Positions 29,410 to 40,137 are shown, numbered from the stretch's first letter. The stretch is DNA of 64,000 nucleotides from Oryzomicrobium sp. (GCF_021287045.1 NZ_JAJTBG010000003.1:1-64000), one strand, 5' to 3'. Translations and numbers: made by a program. The notes: generated by a model not told the origin, from the letters alone.

Positions 29410-32400
29410 TCAGGCGGCCAGCCAGCCTGCCAGTTCGCCGTCCACCGCATCCAGGGTGGCGAGCAGTTCGCCGACCCGCTGCTGCAAGGCCGTGAGTTCG
29501 GCCCCGCCGGGCTGGCTCAACTGCCCGGCCTGCCCCGCCGCGCAGGCCTTGAGCACTTCCTTGGCGGCCTGTTCCAGCCCCAGGGCCTGGGCGGTGGCGG
29601 CGGGGGCGGAGAAGGTGGCGAACAGGCTCTTCAGGGTGTGGGCTTCCTCGGCGATGCGCTTCACCCAGACGGTGCCCTCCTCGCTTCCCGGCGGTGCCAG
29701 GTTGCTGCGGTGGCGCGGCAGTTCGGTGCGGAACATGTCCGCCAGGGTCGCCACCAGGGCCGGGTCGTCCCCCATGCGCGCCAGGGTTTCGGCCCGGTCG
29801 AGGAGCGGCCCGCCGGCCGCCACCGGCGCGGCTTCGGCCACGGCGGCGGCCGCCGCCGGACCGGCCAGCACCGCCCCGGGCAGGCAGCGGCCCAGTTCGG
29901 CGAACAGTTTTTCCGCCACCACCGGCTTGGCCACGTAGCCGTTCATGCCGGACTGGAGGCAGGCTTCCCGGTCGCCGTCCAGCACGCTGGCGGTCATGGC
30001 GACGATGGGGATGGCCCGGGCCAGGCCCCGGGCCGCTTCCGCCGTCCGGATCGCCCGGGTGGCGGTCAGGCCGTCCATTTCCGGCATGTGCACGTCCATC
30101 AGCACCGCGTCGAAGGCTTCCGGATCGGCGGCCCAGCGGTCCAGGGCCTGGCGGCCGTTTTCCGCCACCGTCACCCGGTGGCCCCGGCCGTTGAGCAGGG
30201 CCAGGGCCAGCTTGCGGTTGACCGGGTGGTCTTCGGCGAGCAGCAGGGAGAGGGGCTGGAGCACGGTTTCCCGCTCTCCGGCGTCCCGGCCCTCCTCCTC
30301 GTCCGCCGCGCCGGACGGCACCGCCACGGCGCTCTCCACCAGGCCCAGGTGCACGTCGAAATGGAAGGTGGCGCCCTGGCCGGGCCGGCTGTCCACGCCG
30401 ATCCGGCCGCCCATCAGCCCCACCAGCCGGTTGCAGATGGCCAGGCCCAAGCCGGTGCCGCCGAAACGGCGGGCGATGCTGCTATCGGCCTGGGAGAAGG
30501 CGTCGAAGATGAGCTGCTGCTTTTCCGCCGGGATGCCCACCCCGGTGTCGCTCACCGCCACCCGCAGGTGCCCCGGGGCTCCGCTCCCGCCCCCGGTCAG
30601 GGTCAGGGTGACGCCGCCGCGCTCGGTGAATTTGATGGCGTTGCCGATCAGGTTGATCAGCACCTGCTTGAGGCGCCCCGGGTCCCCCACCAGCCGCTCG
30701 GGCACATCCTCGGTGACCACCGATTCCAGGGTCAGGCCCTTCTGCCGGGCGCGCAGGGCCAGGAGCTTGACCACTTCGCGCACCAGGCGGCGCGGGGCGA
30801 AGGCGATGGACTCCAGGTCCATCCGGCCGGCTTCGATCTTGGAGAAGTCGAGGATGTCGTTGATGATCACCAGCAGGGATTCGGCGGAAACCTTGACCGT
30901 TTCCAGGTAGTCCCGCTGCACCGGGTCCAGGTCGGTTTCCAGGGCTAGGTCGGTCATGCCCAGGATGCCGTTCATCGGGGTGCGGATTTCGTGGCTCATG
31001 CTGGCGAGGAACACGCTCTTGGCCCGGTTGGCCTCCTCCGCCGCCGCCCGGGCCTGCTCCAGGTCCCGTTCCGCCTGCTTGCGCTCGGTCACGTCGCGGA
31101 ACAGCCACAGGTGGCCCCGGTAGCCCTCCGGGTCCGGGGCGTCGGGGAAGAGGAAGATCGGCACGTAGTCGATTTCCAGCACCCGGCCGTCCTTCAGCCG
31201 CATTTCCTGGCCCTCGGCGTGCTCCCGCTCCAGCACTCGGCCTTCTACCCAGTCCCGCAGCTCTTCGGCGTTTTCCATCAGAGGCAGGTGGCTGGCCAGG
31301 ACGTCGCGGCAGTCCTGGCCGATATAGCTTTCGGCCAGGGACGAATCCAGGCCCAGGGCCGCCGGCATGGCCTGGTTCACCAGCAGGATCTGGCGGTGCT
31401 CGTCCTCCACCAGGATGCCGGCCTGGAGGCTTTCGATCAGGGCGGTGAGGCGGGAGGTGGTGGCGAGCAGGTATTCCTCGTCGCGCTTGCGCTCGGTGAT
31501 GTCCTGGAAGGCGGCCACGGTACCGGTCAGGCGCGGGCCTTCGAGCAGGGGCACCTGCACCACGGACACCGGCAGCAGGCTGCCGTCCTTGCACACGAAG
31601 GCGTCGTAGTCGGAGCGGAAGACGTGGCGCAACACCGCCGGGGCGTGCATCGGGCACTCGTCCCGGGCCACCGGCTGGCCGCTCAGGGTGCAGGGGTGGA
31701 TGCGGTCGTGCAGGTACTCGCCTTCGAGTTCGGCCCGGGTGTAGCCGAGCAGGCGCTCCGCCTCGGCATTGACGAAGGTGACCCGGCCCAGGGCGTCGGT
31801 GGCCACCACCCCTTCGCCCAGGGCATCGGTGAGGCTCTTGAGAAAGCGGGTGTGCTCGGCGATCACCGCCTCGTGGGCGGCCAGTTGCAGCGATGCCCGG
31901 TTGAGGGCCCCCACCAGCTCGCCGGTTTCCTGGTCGCCGGCATAGGCCGGCAGGGTCTCGCCGCGGCGCAGGTCCAGTTCGGCGGCAAAGCGGGTCGCCT
32001 GGCGCAGCGCCTCCAGGGGACGGGCGAGGAAGACCAGCAGGACGGCGGCGCTGACCGCCACCGAAACCAGGGCGATGAGCAGGCTGGTGCGCCAGGTCTG
32101 GTGCCAGGCCTGGTCGAGGGCGTCCAGCCCCACTTCCATGCGCAGCCAGCCTTCCAGGCGGCCCCGCTCGATGGGGTGCCACAGGATCAGCCGGGCGCTG
32201 GAGGACGACGATGCCTGCCGCCGGGGCAGCAGTTCGTAGATAGCCGCCGTTTCCTGGGGTACCGCCAGGGGCTCCAGGCCATAGACCGCCTGGACGTCGC
32301 TCTTCGATCCTTCTCCGCTGCCACCGTTGCCACCGCTGCCAAGGCTATCCACATTGCGCCGGGTGGCGGCCAGCACCTTGCCGGCCGGGTCGGTGACGGT

Positions 32401-32691
32401 CAGGGCAAGCACCTCGGTGGCCTCGTTGGCATGCAGCAGGGCGTATTCCAGCCCGGCGCCGTTGCCCGTCACCAGATGGCTGTCCACCGCATCCGCCACG
32501 CCCCGCGCCAGGGTGCGGGATTGATTGATCACCAGATTTTCGGCCAGGGCCATGTCCGCCGACGCCGTGGCCCAGGTGTAGACAAGCACCGTGCCGGCAA
32601 AGAGCAGGGACACCAGCAGGGTGAGCTGGGCACCGAGATGGCGGGGCAGCCAGCGCGACCAGAAGGGGGGCAGGCGGAACGAAGAGGCCAT
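29410..32691 (-). CDS. Hybrid sensor histidine kinase with two PAS domains, receiver and HPt
   Basis: 1,093 aa. TM1 (about 22-43), a periplasmic sensor (about 44-198), TM2 (about 200-220), HAMP, PAS 1 (about 283-400), PAS 2 (about 411-530), HisKA with [10 protein letters not shown] (H567), HATPase_c ([31 protein letters not shown]), a receiver with the phosphorylated Asp in [11 protein letters not shown] (D866), and a C-terminal HPt domain with EEAHTLKSL (H1018). All phosphorelay residues are present, so a BarA-type four-step relay is expected. Its target response regulator is not in the window. It is an isolated gene divergent from yciB. Confidence 0.95.
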   Translation of the reverse strand: MASSFRLPPFWSRWLPRHLGAQLTLLVSLLFAGTVLVYTWATASADMALAENLVINQSRTLARGVADAVDSHLVTGNGAGLEYALLHANEATEVLALTVTDPAGKVLAATRRNVDSLGSGGNGGSGEGSKSDVQAVYGLEPLAVPQETAAIYELLPRRQASSSSSARLILWHPIERGRLEGWLRMEVGLDALDQAWHQTWRTSLLIALVSVAVSAAVLLVFLARPLEALRQATRFAAELDLRRGETLPAYAGDQETGELVGALNRASLQLAAHEAVIAEHTRFLKSLTDALGEGVVATDALGRVTFVNAEAERLLGYTRAELEGEYLHDRIHPCTLSGQPVARDECPMHAPAVLRHVFRSDYDAFVCKDGSLLPVSVVQVPLLEGPRLTGTVAAFQDITERKRDEEYLLATTSRLTALIESLQAGILVEDEHRQILLVNQAMPAALGLDSSLAESYIGQDCRDVLASHLPLMENAEELRDWVEGRVLEREHAEGQEMRLKDGRVLEIDYVPIFLFPDAPDPEGYRGHLWLFRDVTERKQAERDLEQARAAAEEANRAKSVFLASMSHEIRTPMNGILGMTDLALETDLDPVQRDYLETVKVSAESLLVIINDILDFSKIEAGRMDLESIAFAPRRLVREVVKLLALRARQKGLTLESVVTEDVPERLVGDPGRLKQVLINLIGNAIKFTERGGVTLTLTGGGSGAPGHLRVAVSDTGVGIPAEKQQLIFDAFSQADSSIARRFGGTGLGLAICNRLVGLMGGRIGVDSRPGQGATFHFDVHLGLVESAVAVPSGAADEEEGRDAGERETVLQPLSLLLAEDHPVNRKLALALLNGRGHRVTVAENGRQALDRWAADPEAFDAVLMDVHMPEMDGLTATRAIRTAEAARGLARAIPIVAMTASVLDGDREACLQSGMNGYVAKPVVAEKLFAELGRCLPGAVLAGPAAAAAVAEAAPVAAGGPLLDRAETLARMGDDPALVATLADMFRTELPRHRSNLAPPGSEEGTVWVKRIAEEAHTLKSLFATFSAPAATAQALGLEQAAKEVLKACAAGQAGQLSQPGGAELTALQQRVGELLATLDAVDGELAGWLAA

Positions 32692-32829
32692 GGCGAAGGG
32701 GGGAATGGGGTCCGGCAGCTGGGCATCCGCGGCAACGGCCTCGCGGCGGCGAGCGGCGAGTATAGCGCGGCACCGCAGCCCCCCTGCTGTGGCGGATTAC
32801 ATATTGTCACCAAAGATGCGGCGATTGCA

Positions 32830-32859
32830 TGGACATTCCCCCTCGGGACAGCCCATAAT
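32830..32859 (+). promoter_or_regulatory. Likely sigma-70 promoter of the yciB operon
   Basis: TGGACA (32830-32835) and CATAAT (32854-32859) with an 18-bp spacer, 52 bp before the yciB start. Each hexamer has one mismatch to consensus. Confidence 0.55.
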
Positions 32860-32911
32860 CGACGGACTTTTGCCGCGCTTTCCTGCCTTTCCGCCCTACA
32901 CCCAGCTGCCG

Positions 32912-33493
32912 ATGAAGTTCCTCTTCGACCTGCTCCCCGTCATCCTGTTTTTCGTGGCCTTCAAGACGGCCGGCATCTTCGCCGCCACCGCCGTGGCCAT
33001 CGCCGCCACCGTCGCCCAGATCGCCTGGGTCTGGCACCGCCACCGCAAGGTGGACACCATGCTCTGGGCCAGCCTGGCCATCGTCTCCGTGTTTGGCGGC
33101 GCCACCTTGCTGCTCCACGACGAGACCTTCATCAAGTGGAAGCCCACGGTGCTCTACTGGCTGTTCTCCACGGTGCTGCTGGGGGCCTCCATCTTCTTCC
33201 GCAAGAACCTCATCCGCTCCATGCTAGGCGCCCAGATCAGCCTGCCGGAGCCGATCTGGCACAAGCTCAACCTGGCCTGGGCCGGCTTCTTCGTGGTGAT
33301 GGGGCTGACCAACCTGTACGTGGCCTTCAGCTATTCCCTCGACGCCTGGGTCAATTTCAAGCTGTTCGGCGCCACCGGCATGCTGCTGGCCTTCATGATC
33401 GCCCAGGGCCTGATCCTGGCCCGCTACATGAGCGATCCTTCCCAACAAACCGACGCCCGCCCTTCCGAGGCCGGCCTGGAGGAAAAACAATGA
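32912..33493 (+). CDS. yciB: Inner-membrane-spanning protein YciB (septation protein A family)
   Basis: 193 aa from the ATG at 32912. Five to six hydrophobic spans and the family wording [24 protein letters not shown]-like [25 protein letters not shown] and [14 protein letters not shown]. YciB is an inner-membrane protein linked to cell-envelope integrity and division. The stop overlaps the yciI start. The order yciB-yciI-bolA-ppiC is commonly conserved in betaproteobacteria. Confidence 0.94.
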   Translation: MKFLFDLLPVILFFVAFKTAGIFAATAVAIAATVAQIAWVWHRHRKVDTMLWASLAIVSVFGGATLLLHDETFIKWKPTVLYWLFSTVLLGASIFFRKNLIRSMLGAQISLPEPIWHKLNLAWAGFFVVMGLTNLYVAFSYSLDAWVNFKLFGATGMLLAFMIAQGLILARYMSDPSQQTDARPSEAGLEEKQ

Positions 33494-33795
33494 TGTGGTA
33501 CGCCATCGTCGGTGAAGACGTTTCCGGCTCCCTGGAGCAGCGCCTGGCTGCCCGCCCGGCCCACCTGGCCCGGCTCCAGGCCTTGCAGGCCGAAGGCCGC
33601 CTGCTGCTGGCCGGCCCCTTTCCCGCCATCGACTCCCCCGACCCCGGCCCTGCCGGCTTCTCGGGCAGCCTGATCGTGGCCGAATTCCCCAGCCTGGACG
33701 ATGCCCGGGCCTGGGCCGATGCCGACCCCTACGTGGCCGCCGGCGTCTATGCCAAGGTCGTGGTCAAGCCCTTCAAGAAGGCCTTGCCCGCCTAA
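33490..33795 (+). CDS. yciI: YciI-like protein
   Basis: 101 aa from the ATG at 33490, overlapping the yciB stop; a second ATG follows at once at 33493. Ferredoxin-like small fold: [62 protein letters not shown]. The conserved R..HL..L, the Asp in ADADPY and GPF fit the YciI family, whose enzymatic role is not settled. Part of the yciB operon. Confidence 0.92.
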   Translation: MMWYAIVGEDVSGSLEQRLAARPAHLARLQALQAEGRLLLAGPFPAIDSPDPGPAGFSGSLIVAEFPSLDDARAWADADPYVAAGVYAKVVVKPFKKALPA

Positions 33796-33805
33796 GTCCG
33801 TCGCC

Positions 33806-34090
33806 ATGGTCTACACCGCCGAAGCCCTGATCGCGGAGCTGCGCCAGCGCCTGGAGGCGTCCCTCGCCCCCGTCCGGCTGACCGTCGAGGACGACAGCCA
33901 CCACCACGCTGGCCATGCCGGGGCCCGGGGTGGCGGCCGGCACTTCCGGGTGCGGATCGTCTCGGCGGCCTTCGCCGGCAAGTCCACGGTGGCCCGCCAC
34001 CGCCAGGTCTATGTCGCCGCCGGCGACCTGATGCGCGGCCCGATCCATGCCCTGGCGCTGACCACCCATACCCCGGAGGAAGAGGCCTGA
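33806..34090 (+). CDS. bolA: BolA family protein
   Basis: 94 aa. BolA fold: ALIAELRQRLEASLAPVRLTVEDDSHHHAGH, then GGRHFRVRIVSAAFAGKSTVARHRQVYVAAGDLM and IHALALTTHTPEE. The DDSH segment and the later invariant His are ligands in BolA-glutaredoxin [2Fe-2S] complexes, so a role in iron-sulfur handling or stress is expected. Starts 10 bp after yciI. Confidence 0.93.
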   Translation: MVYTAEALIAELRQRLEASLAPVRLTVEDDSHHHAGHAGARGGGRHFRVRIVSAAFAGKSTVARHRQVYVAAGDLMRGPIHALALTTHTPEEEA

Positions 34091-34129
34091 CGCCGTTCTT
34101 CGCCCGCCTCACCCGCCCTTTCTCCGCCG

Positions 34130-34135
34130 TATAAT
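34130..34135 (+). promoter_or_regulatory. Consensus -10 element before ppiC
   Basis: Exact TATAAT, 45 bp before the ATG at 34181, giving a short leader with AAGGA at 34169-34173. No good -35 at standard spacing; the element suggests ppiC has its own promoter in addition to read-through from bolA. Confidence 0.45.
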
Positions 34136-34180
34136 CCCTTCGTCATCAACGCAACGCTTTCCCCCACCAAGGACTCATAT

Positions 34181-34960
34181 ATGCATACGCTGTCCAAACT
34201 GGCCCTCTCGCTGGTTGCCGCTTCCGTCATCAGCGCCCCCGCTTTCGCCCAGTCCGTGGCAAAGGTCAATGGTGTGTCCATCGCCAAGCCCCTGGCCGAC
34301 GCCATCGTGAACGAACAGAAGGCCAAGGGCGCCTCGGACAATGCCGAGCTGCGCGCCGCCGTGAAGGAAGAGCTGGTACGCCGCGAAGTGCTGGTCCAGG
34401 AAGCCAAGAAGAAGGGTCTGGACAAGAAGCCCGAAGTCTCCGCCCAGATGGAACTGGCCCGCCAGTCCGTGCTGATCCGCGCCTTCCTGCAGAACTACGT
34501 CCAGTCCAACCCGGTGACCGACGCCCAGCTCAAGCAGGAATACGACGCCATCAAGGCCCAGATGAGCGGCAACGAATACCACGCCCGCCACATCCTGGTG
34601 GAGAGCGAAGACCAGGCCAAGGACATCATCGCCAAGCTGAAGAAGGGCGAGAAGTTCGCCGACCTGGCCAAGGATTCCAAGGACCCGGGTTCCAAGGACA
34701 ATGGCGGCGACCTGGGCTGGGCTCCTCCCAACGCCTACGTGAAGCCCTTCGCCGACGCCCTGGTGAAGCTGGACAAGGGCCAGTACACCGACGCCCCGGT
34801 GAAGTCCGACTTCGGCTGGCACGTGATCCTGCTCGAGGAATCCCGTCCCCTGTCCGCCCCGCCCTTCGACCAGGTCAAGCCCCAGCTGAGCCAGCGCATC
34901 GAGCAGAAGATGGTGGACAAGCTGATCGGCGACCTGCGCGCCAAGGCCAAGGTCGAATAA
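34181..34960 (+). CDS. Periplasmic parvulin-type peptidyl-prolyl isomerase
   Basis: 259 aa. Signal peptide MHTLSKLALSLVAASVISAPAFA, an N-terminal helical chaperone part (VAKVNGVSIAK..., ELRAAVKEELVRREVLVQEA), then one parvulin/rotamase domain (EYHARHILVESEDQAKDII, GEKFADLAKDSKDPGSKDNGG, LGWAPPNAYVKPFADAL, VKSDFGWHVILLEE). It catalyses prolyl bond isomerisation and assists folding of exported proteins, like SurA/PrsA relatives. Last gene of the yciB group, with a strong terminator 27 bp downstream. Confidence 0.95.
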   Translation: MHTLSKLALSLVAASVISAPAFAQSVAKVNGVSIAKPLADAIVNEQKAKGASDNAELRAAVKEELVRREVLVQEAKKKGLDKKPEVSAQMELARQSVLIRAFLQNYVQSNPVTDAQLKQEYDAIKAQMSGNEYHARHILVESEDQAKDIIAKLKKGEKFADLAKDSKDPGSKDNGGDLGWAPPNAYVKPFADALVKLDKGQYTDAPVKSDFGWHVILLEESRPLSAPPFDQVKPQLSQRIEQKMVDKLIGDLRAKAKVE

Positions 34961-34986
34961 GCACCGCCAGCCTGCCGTACCGCCAG

Positions 34987-35018
34987 CGGGGCGCCCGGGA
35001 AACCGGCGCCCCGTTTTT
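34987..35018 (+). terminator. Rho-independent terminator after the ppiC-type gene
   Basis: A 9-bp perfect stem CGGGGCGCC/GGCGCCCCG (34987-34995 and 35005-35013) with a 9-nt loop, followed by five T. Confidence 0.92.
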
Positions 35019-35049
35019 CATGGGCGCGCGGCATGGGCAGGGGCAAGCG

Positions 35050-35083
35050 TTGTCACGAAGGCGTCACGCCGCGCCGGTACAGT
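35050..35083 (+). promoter_or_regulatory. Candidate Pho-box promoter of the EAL/GGDEF gene
   Basis: TTGTCAC-GAAG-GCGTCAC (35050-35067) has the 7-4-7 direct-repeat layout of a PhoB site (consensus CTGTCAT-N4-CTGTCAC). A weak -10 TACAGT starts 10 bp later (35078-35083), as in PhoB-activated promoters. The predicted start of transcription near 35090 supports the ATG at 35136. Confidence 0.4.
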
Positions 35084-35135
35084 GCGCGGCGCTTTGGGTC
35101 ATTCCCGGGTTACTTCTCACGACAACGAAAACGAC

Positions 35136-37076
35136 ATGCCCCATACCCACCCGCCGCACCTTGCCCTGATCCCCCGCCCGGACGCCGAAACGGCTGCGCC
35201 GCCGGATTCCGCTGCCTTCCGGGAGCTGGAAGGCATTCTCGCCGGGCAGCAACTGCGGGCGGTGTTCCAGCCCATTCTCGACCTGCGCGGCCGGGCCTAC
35301 CTGGGTTTCGAGGGATTGATCCGGGGTCCGGAGGGTTCGCCCCTGGAATTTCCGCTCCAGCTGTTCGCCGCCGCCCGGGAGGCCGACCGCCTGCTCGAAC
35401 TGGAACGTTCCTGCCGGGAAACCATCTTCAAGGCCTTCGCCGAGCAGCACCTGCCCGGGCACCTGTTCGTCAATTCCAGCCCCACCTCGCTGCGCGACCC
35501 GGCCTTCCGCAACGGCACCACCATGGACCTGCTGCGGGACCTGGGGCTGACCCCCAGCCGGATCGTCATCGAAGTCACCGAGAACCAGCAGATCGACGAT
35601 TTTCCCGCCCTGCGCGACGCCCTGCTGCACTACCGGGGCCTGGGCTACCGCATCGCCATCGACGATCTGGGCGAAGGCTTTTCCAACCTGCGCATGTGGT
35701 CCGAGCTGCGCCCCGAGTTCGTCAAGATCGACCGGCACTTCGTCCACGGCATCGCCGACGACCCCCTCAAGTTCCAGCTGGTGCGCTCGATGCACGACAT
35801 CGCCGAGACCAGCGGCGCCTTCATCATCGCCGAAGGCATCGAGCGGGAAGCCGACTTCACCACCATCCGCGATCTGGGCATCGCCTGCGGCCAGGGCTAC
35901 TTCATCGCCCGCCCCACCGCCAAGCCGCCGATCCAGCCGGAAAAGACCGCCCTGTCGGCCCTGGCCGCCGGGCAGATCATGGTCTTCCCCAACGCCAGCG
36001 CCGGCAGCGGCATGGCCACGGCGCGCAACCTGCTCCAGTACATCACCCCCATCTCGCCCCTGGCGCCCAACGACAAGGTCTACGAGCGCTTCGAGATGGA
36101 CCCGGAGATCCAGGTGCTGCCGGTGGTGGACGACGGCGGCACGCCGGTGGGGCTGATCAACCGGCACAACCTGATCGACCGCTTCGCCCGCCCCTTCCGC
36201 CGCGAGCTGTACGGCAAGAAGCCCTGCACCATGTTCATGGACCCGGCGCCCCTGGTGGTGGACCACCAGCTGCCGGTGCAGGAGGTCAGCCGCATGGTGT
36301 CCCGGGCCTCCAGCCACTACTTGCAGGATGGCTTCGTCATCACCGAGAACGGCCGCTACGCCGGCGTGGGCAGCGGCCAGGCGCTGATGGCGCTGATCAC
36401 CGAACTGCAGATTTCCGCCGCCCGCTACGCCAACCCCCTCACCCAGTTGCCGGGCAACGTGCCCCTCAACGAGCACACCGACCGGCTGCTGGAAAGCCAG
36501 AGCACCGGCGGGGCCGCCTTTGCCGCCTGCTACTTCGACATCGACAACTTCAAGCCCTTCAACGACGCCTACGGCTACCGCCGCGGCGACGACGTGATCC
36601 AACTGCTCGGCCGGCTGCTGGTGGGGGTGGCCGACAACCGACGCGACTTCGTCGGCCACGTCGGCGGCGACGATTTCGTCATCCTCTTCCAGAGCGATGA
36701 CTGGGAAGAACGCTGCGCCAAGGCCCTGCGCCAGTTCGACGAGCAAATCCTCAACCTGGTGGAACCCGAGGACCTGCGGCGCGGCGGTTTCGCCGGCGAG
36801 GACCGCAAGGGCCGGCCGGTGTTCAACCCCCTGCCCTCCCTGTCCATTGGCGCGGTGCGCGTCCAGCCCGGCCAGTTTCACACCCACCACGAGATTTCGG
36901 CGGTCTGCGCCGGTGCCAAGAAACAGGCCAAGAAACAGCCCGGCAGCAGCCTGTTCATTGAGCGCCGCCGGCCCATCCTTTCTCCCGCGGGCGGAATCGG
37001 GCTCGAAGAAATCGACGGGTCCGGGGAATCCCCGCAATCCGACGGCAACGAACTCGTCGAACCCTTCCTCCCCTGA
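35136..37076 (+). CDS. Cyclic-di-GMP phosphodiesterase-type protein, EAL-CBS-GGDEF
   Basis: 646 aa from the ATG at 35136; a GTG at 35082 is an alternative but lies in the promoter region. The order is EAL domain (about 40-275), CBS pair (about 310-430), degenerate GGDEF (about 440-605). The EAL part keeps its catalytic set: E in YLGFEGLIRG, N in LFVNSSP, E in VIEVTEN, DD in AIDDLGEG, K in FVKIDR, AEGIE and GQGYF. The GGDEF part has GGDDF (510-514), a conservative change in the signature, so cyclase activity is doubtful and GTP or c-di-GMP sensing is possible. The protein is cytosolic, with no membrane span. It is a single-gene unit. Confidence 0.9.
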   Translation: MPHTHPPHLALIPRPDAETAAPPDSAAFRELEGILAGQQLRAVFQPILDLRGRAYLGFEGLIRGPEGSPLEFPLQLFAAAREADRLLELERSCRETIFKAFAEQHLPGHLFVNSSPTSLRDPAFRNGTTMDLLRDLGLTPSRIVIEVTENQQIDDFPALRDALLHYRGLGYRIAIDDLGEGFSNLRMWSELRPEFVKIDRHFVHGIADDPLKFQLVRSMHDIAETSGAFIIAEGIEREADFTTIRDLGIACGQGYFIARPTAKPPIQPEKTALSALAAGQIMVFPNASAGSGMATARNLLQYITPISPLAPNDKVYERFEMDPEIQVLPVVDDGGTPVGLINRHNLIDRFARPFRRELYGKKPCTMFMDPAPLVVDHQLPVQEVSRMVSRASSHYLQDGFVITENGRYAGVGSGQALMALITELQISAARYANPLTQLPGNVPLNEHTDRLLESQSTGGAAFAACYFDIDNFKPFNDAYGYRRGDDVIQLLGRLLVGVADNRRDFVGHVGGDDFVILFQSDDWEERCAKALRQFDEQILNLVEPEDLRRGGFAGEDRKGRPVFNPLPSLSIGAVRVQPGQFHTHHEISAVCAGAKKQAKKQPGSSLFIERRRPILSPAGGIGLEEIDGSGESPQSDGNELVEPFLP

Positions 37077-37101
37077 GCGTTCAAGCCCCCGGCACCGTGG
37101 G

Positions 37102-37132
37102 TTGACCTTCCCACGATGGGAAGGTCCAAGCT
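37102..37132 (+). promoter_or_regulatory. CueR-type operator/promoter of copA
   Basis: TTGACC (37102-37107) and a dyad ACCTTCC/GGAAGGT (37105-37111 and 37119-37125) lie within a 19-bp spacer before the -10 region (CAAGCT, 37127-37132). The layout and bases closely match CueR-controlled copA promoters, and cueR itself lies downstream. Confidence 0.85.
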
Positions 37133-37162
37133 AGAGTCATTCCCTCAACAAGGAATGACACC

Positions 37163-39688
37163 ATGAGCAGCGAACTCACCCTTCCCGTGGCCGGCATGAG
37201 CTGCGCCGCCTGCGCCGGCCGGGTCGAAAAGGCCCTGGCCGCCGTGCCCGGCGTCGGCAGCGCCCAGGTCAACCTGGCCAGCGACACCGTGCGCGTCGTG
37301 CCCGCCGCCGGCGATGCGGACCTTCCCGTGGCCCGCCTGGCCCGGGCCGTGGCCGACGCTGGCTACCGGGTGGCGAGCCAGGCCACCCGCCTGACCGTCA
37401 CCGGCATGAGCTGCGCCACCTGCGCCGGCCGCATCGAGCAGGCTCTGGCCGCCGTGCCCGGCGTGATCTCGGCCCAGGTCAACCTAGCCGCCGAGACCGC
37501 CGACATCGATGGCGTCGGCCCCGGCGCCGACCCCTATGCCCTGATCGCCGCGGTGGAAGCCGCCGGCTACGGCGCCGCCCTACCCCCTTCGGCGGAAACC
37601 GGCGCCGCGGCGGCCGAAACCGCCGAGCGCACCCGGGCCCGCCAGGAGCGCCGCGAGGGGCTGCTGGTGGCCGGCGGCGCCCTGCTCTCCCTGCCCCTGG
37701 TGCTGCCCATGGTGTTGCAGCCCCTGGGCATCCACTGGATGCTGCCGGCCTTCGTCCAGTTCCTGCTCGCCACTCCGGTCCAGTTCGGCCTCGGCGCTCG
37801 TTTTTACAAGGCCGGCTGGGGGGCGGTGAAGGCCCGCAGCGGCAACATGGACCTGCTCGTCAGCCTGGGCACCAGCGCCGCCTACGGCCTGTCCCTGTAC
37901 CAGTGGCTGGCCCTGGACGAGCCCCACCTGTATTTCGAGGCCGCCGCCGTGGTGATCGTGCTGGTGCGCCTGGGCAAGTGGCTCGAATCCCGGGCCAAGC
38001 GCCAGACCACCGAAGCCATCCGCGCCCTCCAAGCCCTGCGCCCGGACACCGCCCGGGTGGTGCGCGGCGGCGAGGAAACCGAGCTGCCGGTGGCCCAGGT
38101 GCGCCTCGGCGACCTGATGGTGGTGCGCCCCGGCGAGCGGATCCCCCTGGACGGCAAGATCCGCACCGGCGCCTCCAGCGTGGACGAATCCCTCATCACC
38201 GGAGAGAGCCTGCCGGTGGACAAGAATCCCGGCGACCCGGTCACCGGCGGGGCCATCAACGGCAACGGCCTGCTGCGGGTGGTGGTCGGCGCCGTGGGCA
38301 ACGAAACCGTGCTGGCCCGCATCATCCGCCTGGTGGAAGACGCCCAGGGCGCCAAGGCACCGATCCAGAAGCTGGTGGACAAGGTAGCCGCTGTCTTCGT
38401 CCCGGTGGTGCTGGTCATCGCCTTCGCCACCCTGCTCGCCTGGGGCCTGGGCACCGGCCAGTGGGAAACCGCCCTGATCAACGCCGTGACCGTGCTGGTG
38501 ATCGCCTGCCCCTGCGCCCTGGGGCTGGCCACACCGGCGGCGATCATGGCCGGCACCGGGGTCGGCGCCCGCCACGGCATTCTCATCAAGGACGCCGAAG
38601 CCCTGGAGCTGGCCCAGCAGATCCGCCTGGTGGCCTTCGACAAGACCGGCACCCTGACCCGGGGCCAGCCCGGCCTGGTGTTCCAGCGTGCCGCGCCGGG
38701 CGTGGACGTGCCGGTGCTGGCCTGGGCCGCCGCCGTGCAGAGCGGCAGCGAACACCCTCTGGCCAAGGCCACCGTGGCCGCCGCCAAGGCCGAGGCCAAT
38801 GCGGGCGCAGGCAATGGCAGCAATGGGACGCTGCCCGCCGCCCACGCCATCGAAGCCCTGCCCGGCCGGGGCATGGCCGGTGAGGTCGCAGGCCGCGCCC
38901 TGCGCCTGGGCAGCACCCGCCTGATGAGCGAACTGGGCCTGGACGGCGCCCTGGCCGCCTTCGCCGCCGACCAGCAGCGCCTCACCGCCCAAGGGTGTAG
39001 CCTGGCCTGGCTGGCGGACGCGAGCGAGCCGGCGGCGCCGCGCCTGCTCGGCCTGTTCGCCTATGGCGACCCGCTCAAGCCCGAATCGGCGGAGGCCATC
39101 GCCACCCTGCATCGCCAGGGCATCCGCACCGTGCTGGTGACCGGCGACAACCGGGGCGCCGCCCAGGCCGTGGCCGGCCAGCTTGGCCTCGACCAGGTGG
39201 AGGCCGAGGTGCTGCCCGCCGACAAGGCCGCCACCATTGCCCGGCTGAAGGCTAGCGGCAAGGGCGGCAACGTGGTGGCCATGGTCGGCGACGGCATCAA
39301 CGACGCCCCGGCCCTGGCCGCCGCCGACGTGGGCATCGCCATGGGCAGCGGTACCGACGTGGCCATGCACGCCGCCGGCATCACCTTGATGCGCGGCGAC
39401 CCGCGCCTGGTGGCCGCCGCCATCGCCCTATCGCGCATGACCGTGCGCAAGATTCGCCAGAATCTGTTCTGGGCCTTCATCTACAACGTGGTGGGCATTC
39501 CCCTGGCGGCCTTGGGCCTGCTCAACCCGGTGTTCGCCGGGGCGGCCATGGCCATGTCCAGCGTCTCGGTGCTGACCAATGCCCTGCTGCTCAAGCGCTG
39601 GCGGCCCACCGGTCTGCCCCGGGCGGTCGAGCCCGATCCCCTCGCCCGGGAAGCGGGCGACGTGGCCCCGGGCCCCCGGGCGGCCTGA
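37163..39688 (+). CDS. copA: Copper-exporting P1B-type ATPase
   Basis: 841 aa. Two N-terminal heavy-metal-associated domains, [10 protein letters not shown] (C14, C17) and [10 protein letters not shown] (C84, C87), then eight spans with the CPC motif ([15 protein letters not shown]449, C451). The actuator has TGESLPVDK, the phosphorylation site is DKTGTLT (D493), [10 protein letters not shown] marks the P1B HP motif and [16 protein letters not shown] the hinge. It pumps Cu(I) from the cytoplasm to the periplasm with ATP. It is driven by the CueR-type promoter at 37102 and followed 26 bp later by cueR. Confidence 0.97.
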   Translation: MSSELTLPVAGMSCAACAGRVEKALAAVPGVGSAQVNLASDTVRVVPAAGDADLPVARLARAVADAGYRVASQATRLTVTGMSCATCAGRIEQALAAVPGVISAQVNLAAETADIDGVGPGADPYALIAAVEAAGYGAALPPSAETGAAAAETAERTRARQERREGLLVAGGALLSLPLVLPMVLQPLGIHWMLPAFVQFLLATPVQFGLGARFYKAGWGAVKARSGNMDLLVSLGTSAAYGLSLYQWLALDEPHLYFEAAAVVIVLVRLGKWLESRAKRQTTEAIRALQALRPDTARVVRGGEETELPVAQVRLGDLMVVRPGERIPLDGKIRTGASSVDESLITGESLPVDKNPGDPVTGGAINGNGLLRVVVGAVGNETVLARIIRLVEDAQGAKAPIQKLVDKVAAVFVPVVLVIAFATLLAWGLGTGQWETALINAVTVLVIACPCALGLATPAAIMAGTGVGARHGILIKDAEALELAQQIRLVAFDKTGTLTRGQPGLVFQRAAPGVDVPVLAWAAAVQSGSEHPLAKATVAAAKAEANAGAGNGSNGTLPAAHAIEALPGRGMAGEVAGRALRLGSTRLMSELGLDGALAAFAADQQRLTAQGCSLAWLADASEPAAPRLLGLFAYGDPLKPESAEAIATLHRQGIRTVLVTGDNRGAAQAVAGQLGLDQVEAEVLPADKAATIARLKASGKGGNVVAMVGDGINDAPALAAADVGIAMGSGTDVAMHAAGITLMRGDPRLVAAAIALSRMTVRKIRQNLFWAFIYNVVGIPLAALGLLNPVFAGAAMAMSSVSVLTNALLLKRWRPTGLPRAVEPDPLAREAGDVAPGPRAA

Positions 39689-39714
39689 CGGAGAAAATGG
39701 ATGGAGACAGCACC

Positions 39715-40119
39715 ATGAAGATCGGCGAAGCGGCCCAGGAAAGCGGCGTCAGCGCCAAGATGATCCGCCACTACGAAACCATCGGCCTGCTGCCGGCGGC
39801 GCCCCGGCGGGATTCCGGCTACCGGGAGTACCAGGGCCGGGACGTGGAGACCCTGCGCTTCATCCGGTCCGCCCGGGACCTGGGCTTCGGCCTGGACGCG
39901 ATCGGCGAGCTGCTCTCCCTGTGGCGCAACCAGCAGCGCGCCAGCCGGGACGTGAAGGCCCTGGCCGAGCGCCACATCGCCACCCTGGAAGCCAAGGTGG
40001 CCGAGCTGAACGCCATGATCGGCGCCCTGCGCACCCTGTCGGCCTGCTGCCACGGCGACAACCGGCCCGACTGCCCGATCCTGGAAGGCATCGGCCACCG
40101 GGCCGCGCCGGCGGAGTGA
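39715..40119 (+). CDS. cueR: Cu(I)-responsive MerR-family regulator
   Basis: 134 aa from the ATG at 39715 (GGAGA upstream); an in-frame ATG at 39697 is less likely because MKIGEAA is the usual start. Winged-helix part (GVSAKMIRHYETIGLLP, SGYREYQGRDVETLRFI), dimer helix, then the metal loop CCHGDNRPDCP. The Cys pair falls at residues 112 and 120, the positions of the Cu(I) ligands in E. coli CueR. It should activate the copA promoter by untwisting its long 19-bp spacer. Confidence 0.95.
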   Translation: MKIGEAAQESGVSAKMIRHYETIGLLPAAPRRDSGYREYQGRDVETLRFIRSARDLGFGLDAIGELLSLWRNQQRASRDVKALAERHIATLEAKVAELNAMIGALRTLSACCHGDNRPDCPILEGIGHRAAPAE

Positions 40120-40137
40120 CCGACATGACGGCCAATC

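Noticed and set aside
35082..35135. GTG start at 35082 for the EAL/GGDEF gene
   Set aside because: It lies within the likely promoter -10 and has no ribosome site; the added residues are unlike the family.
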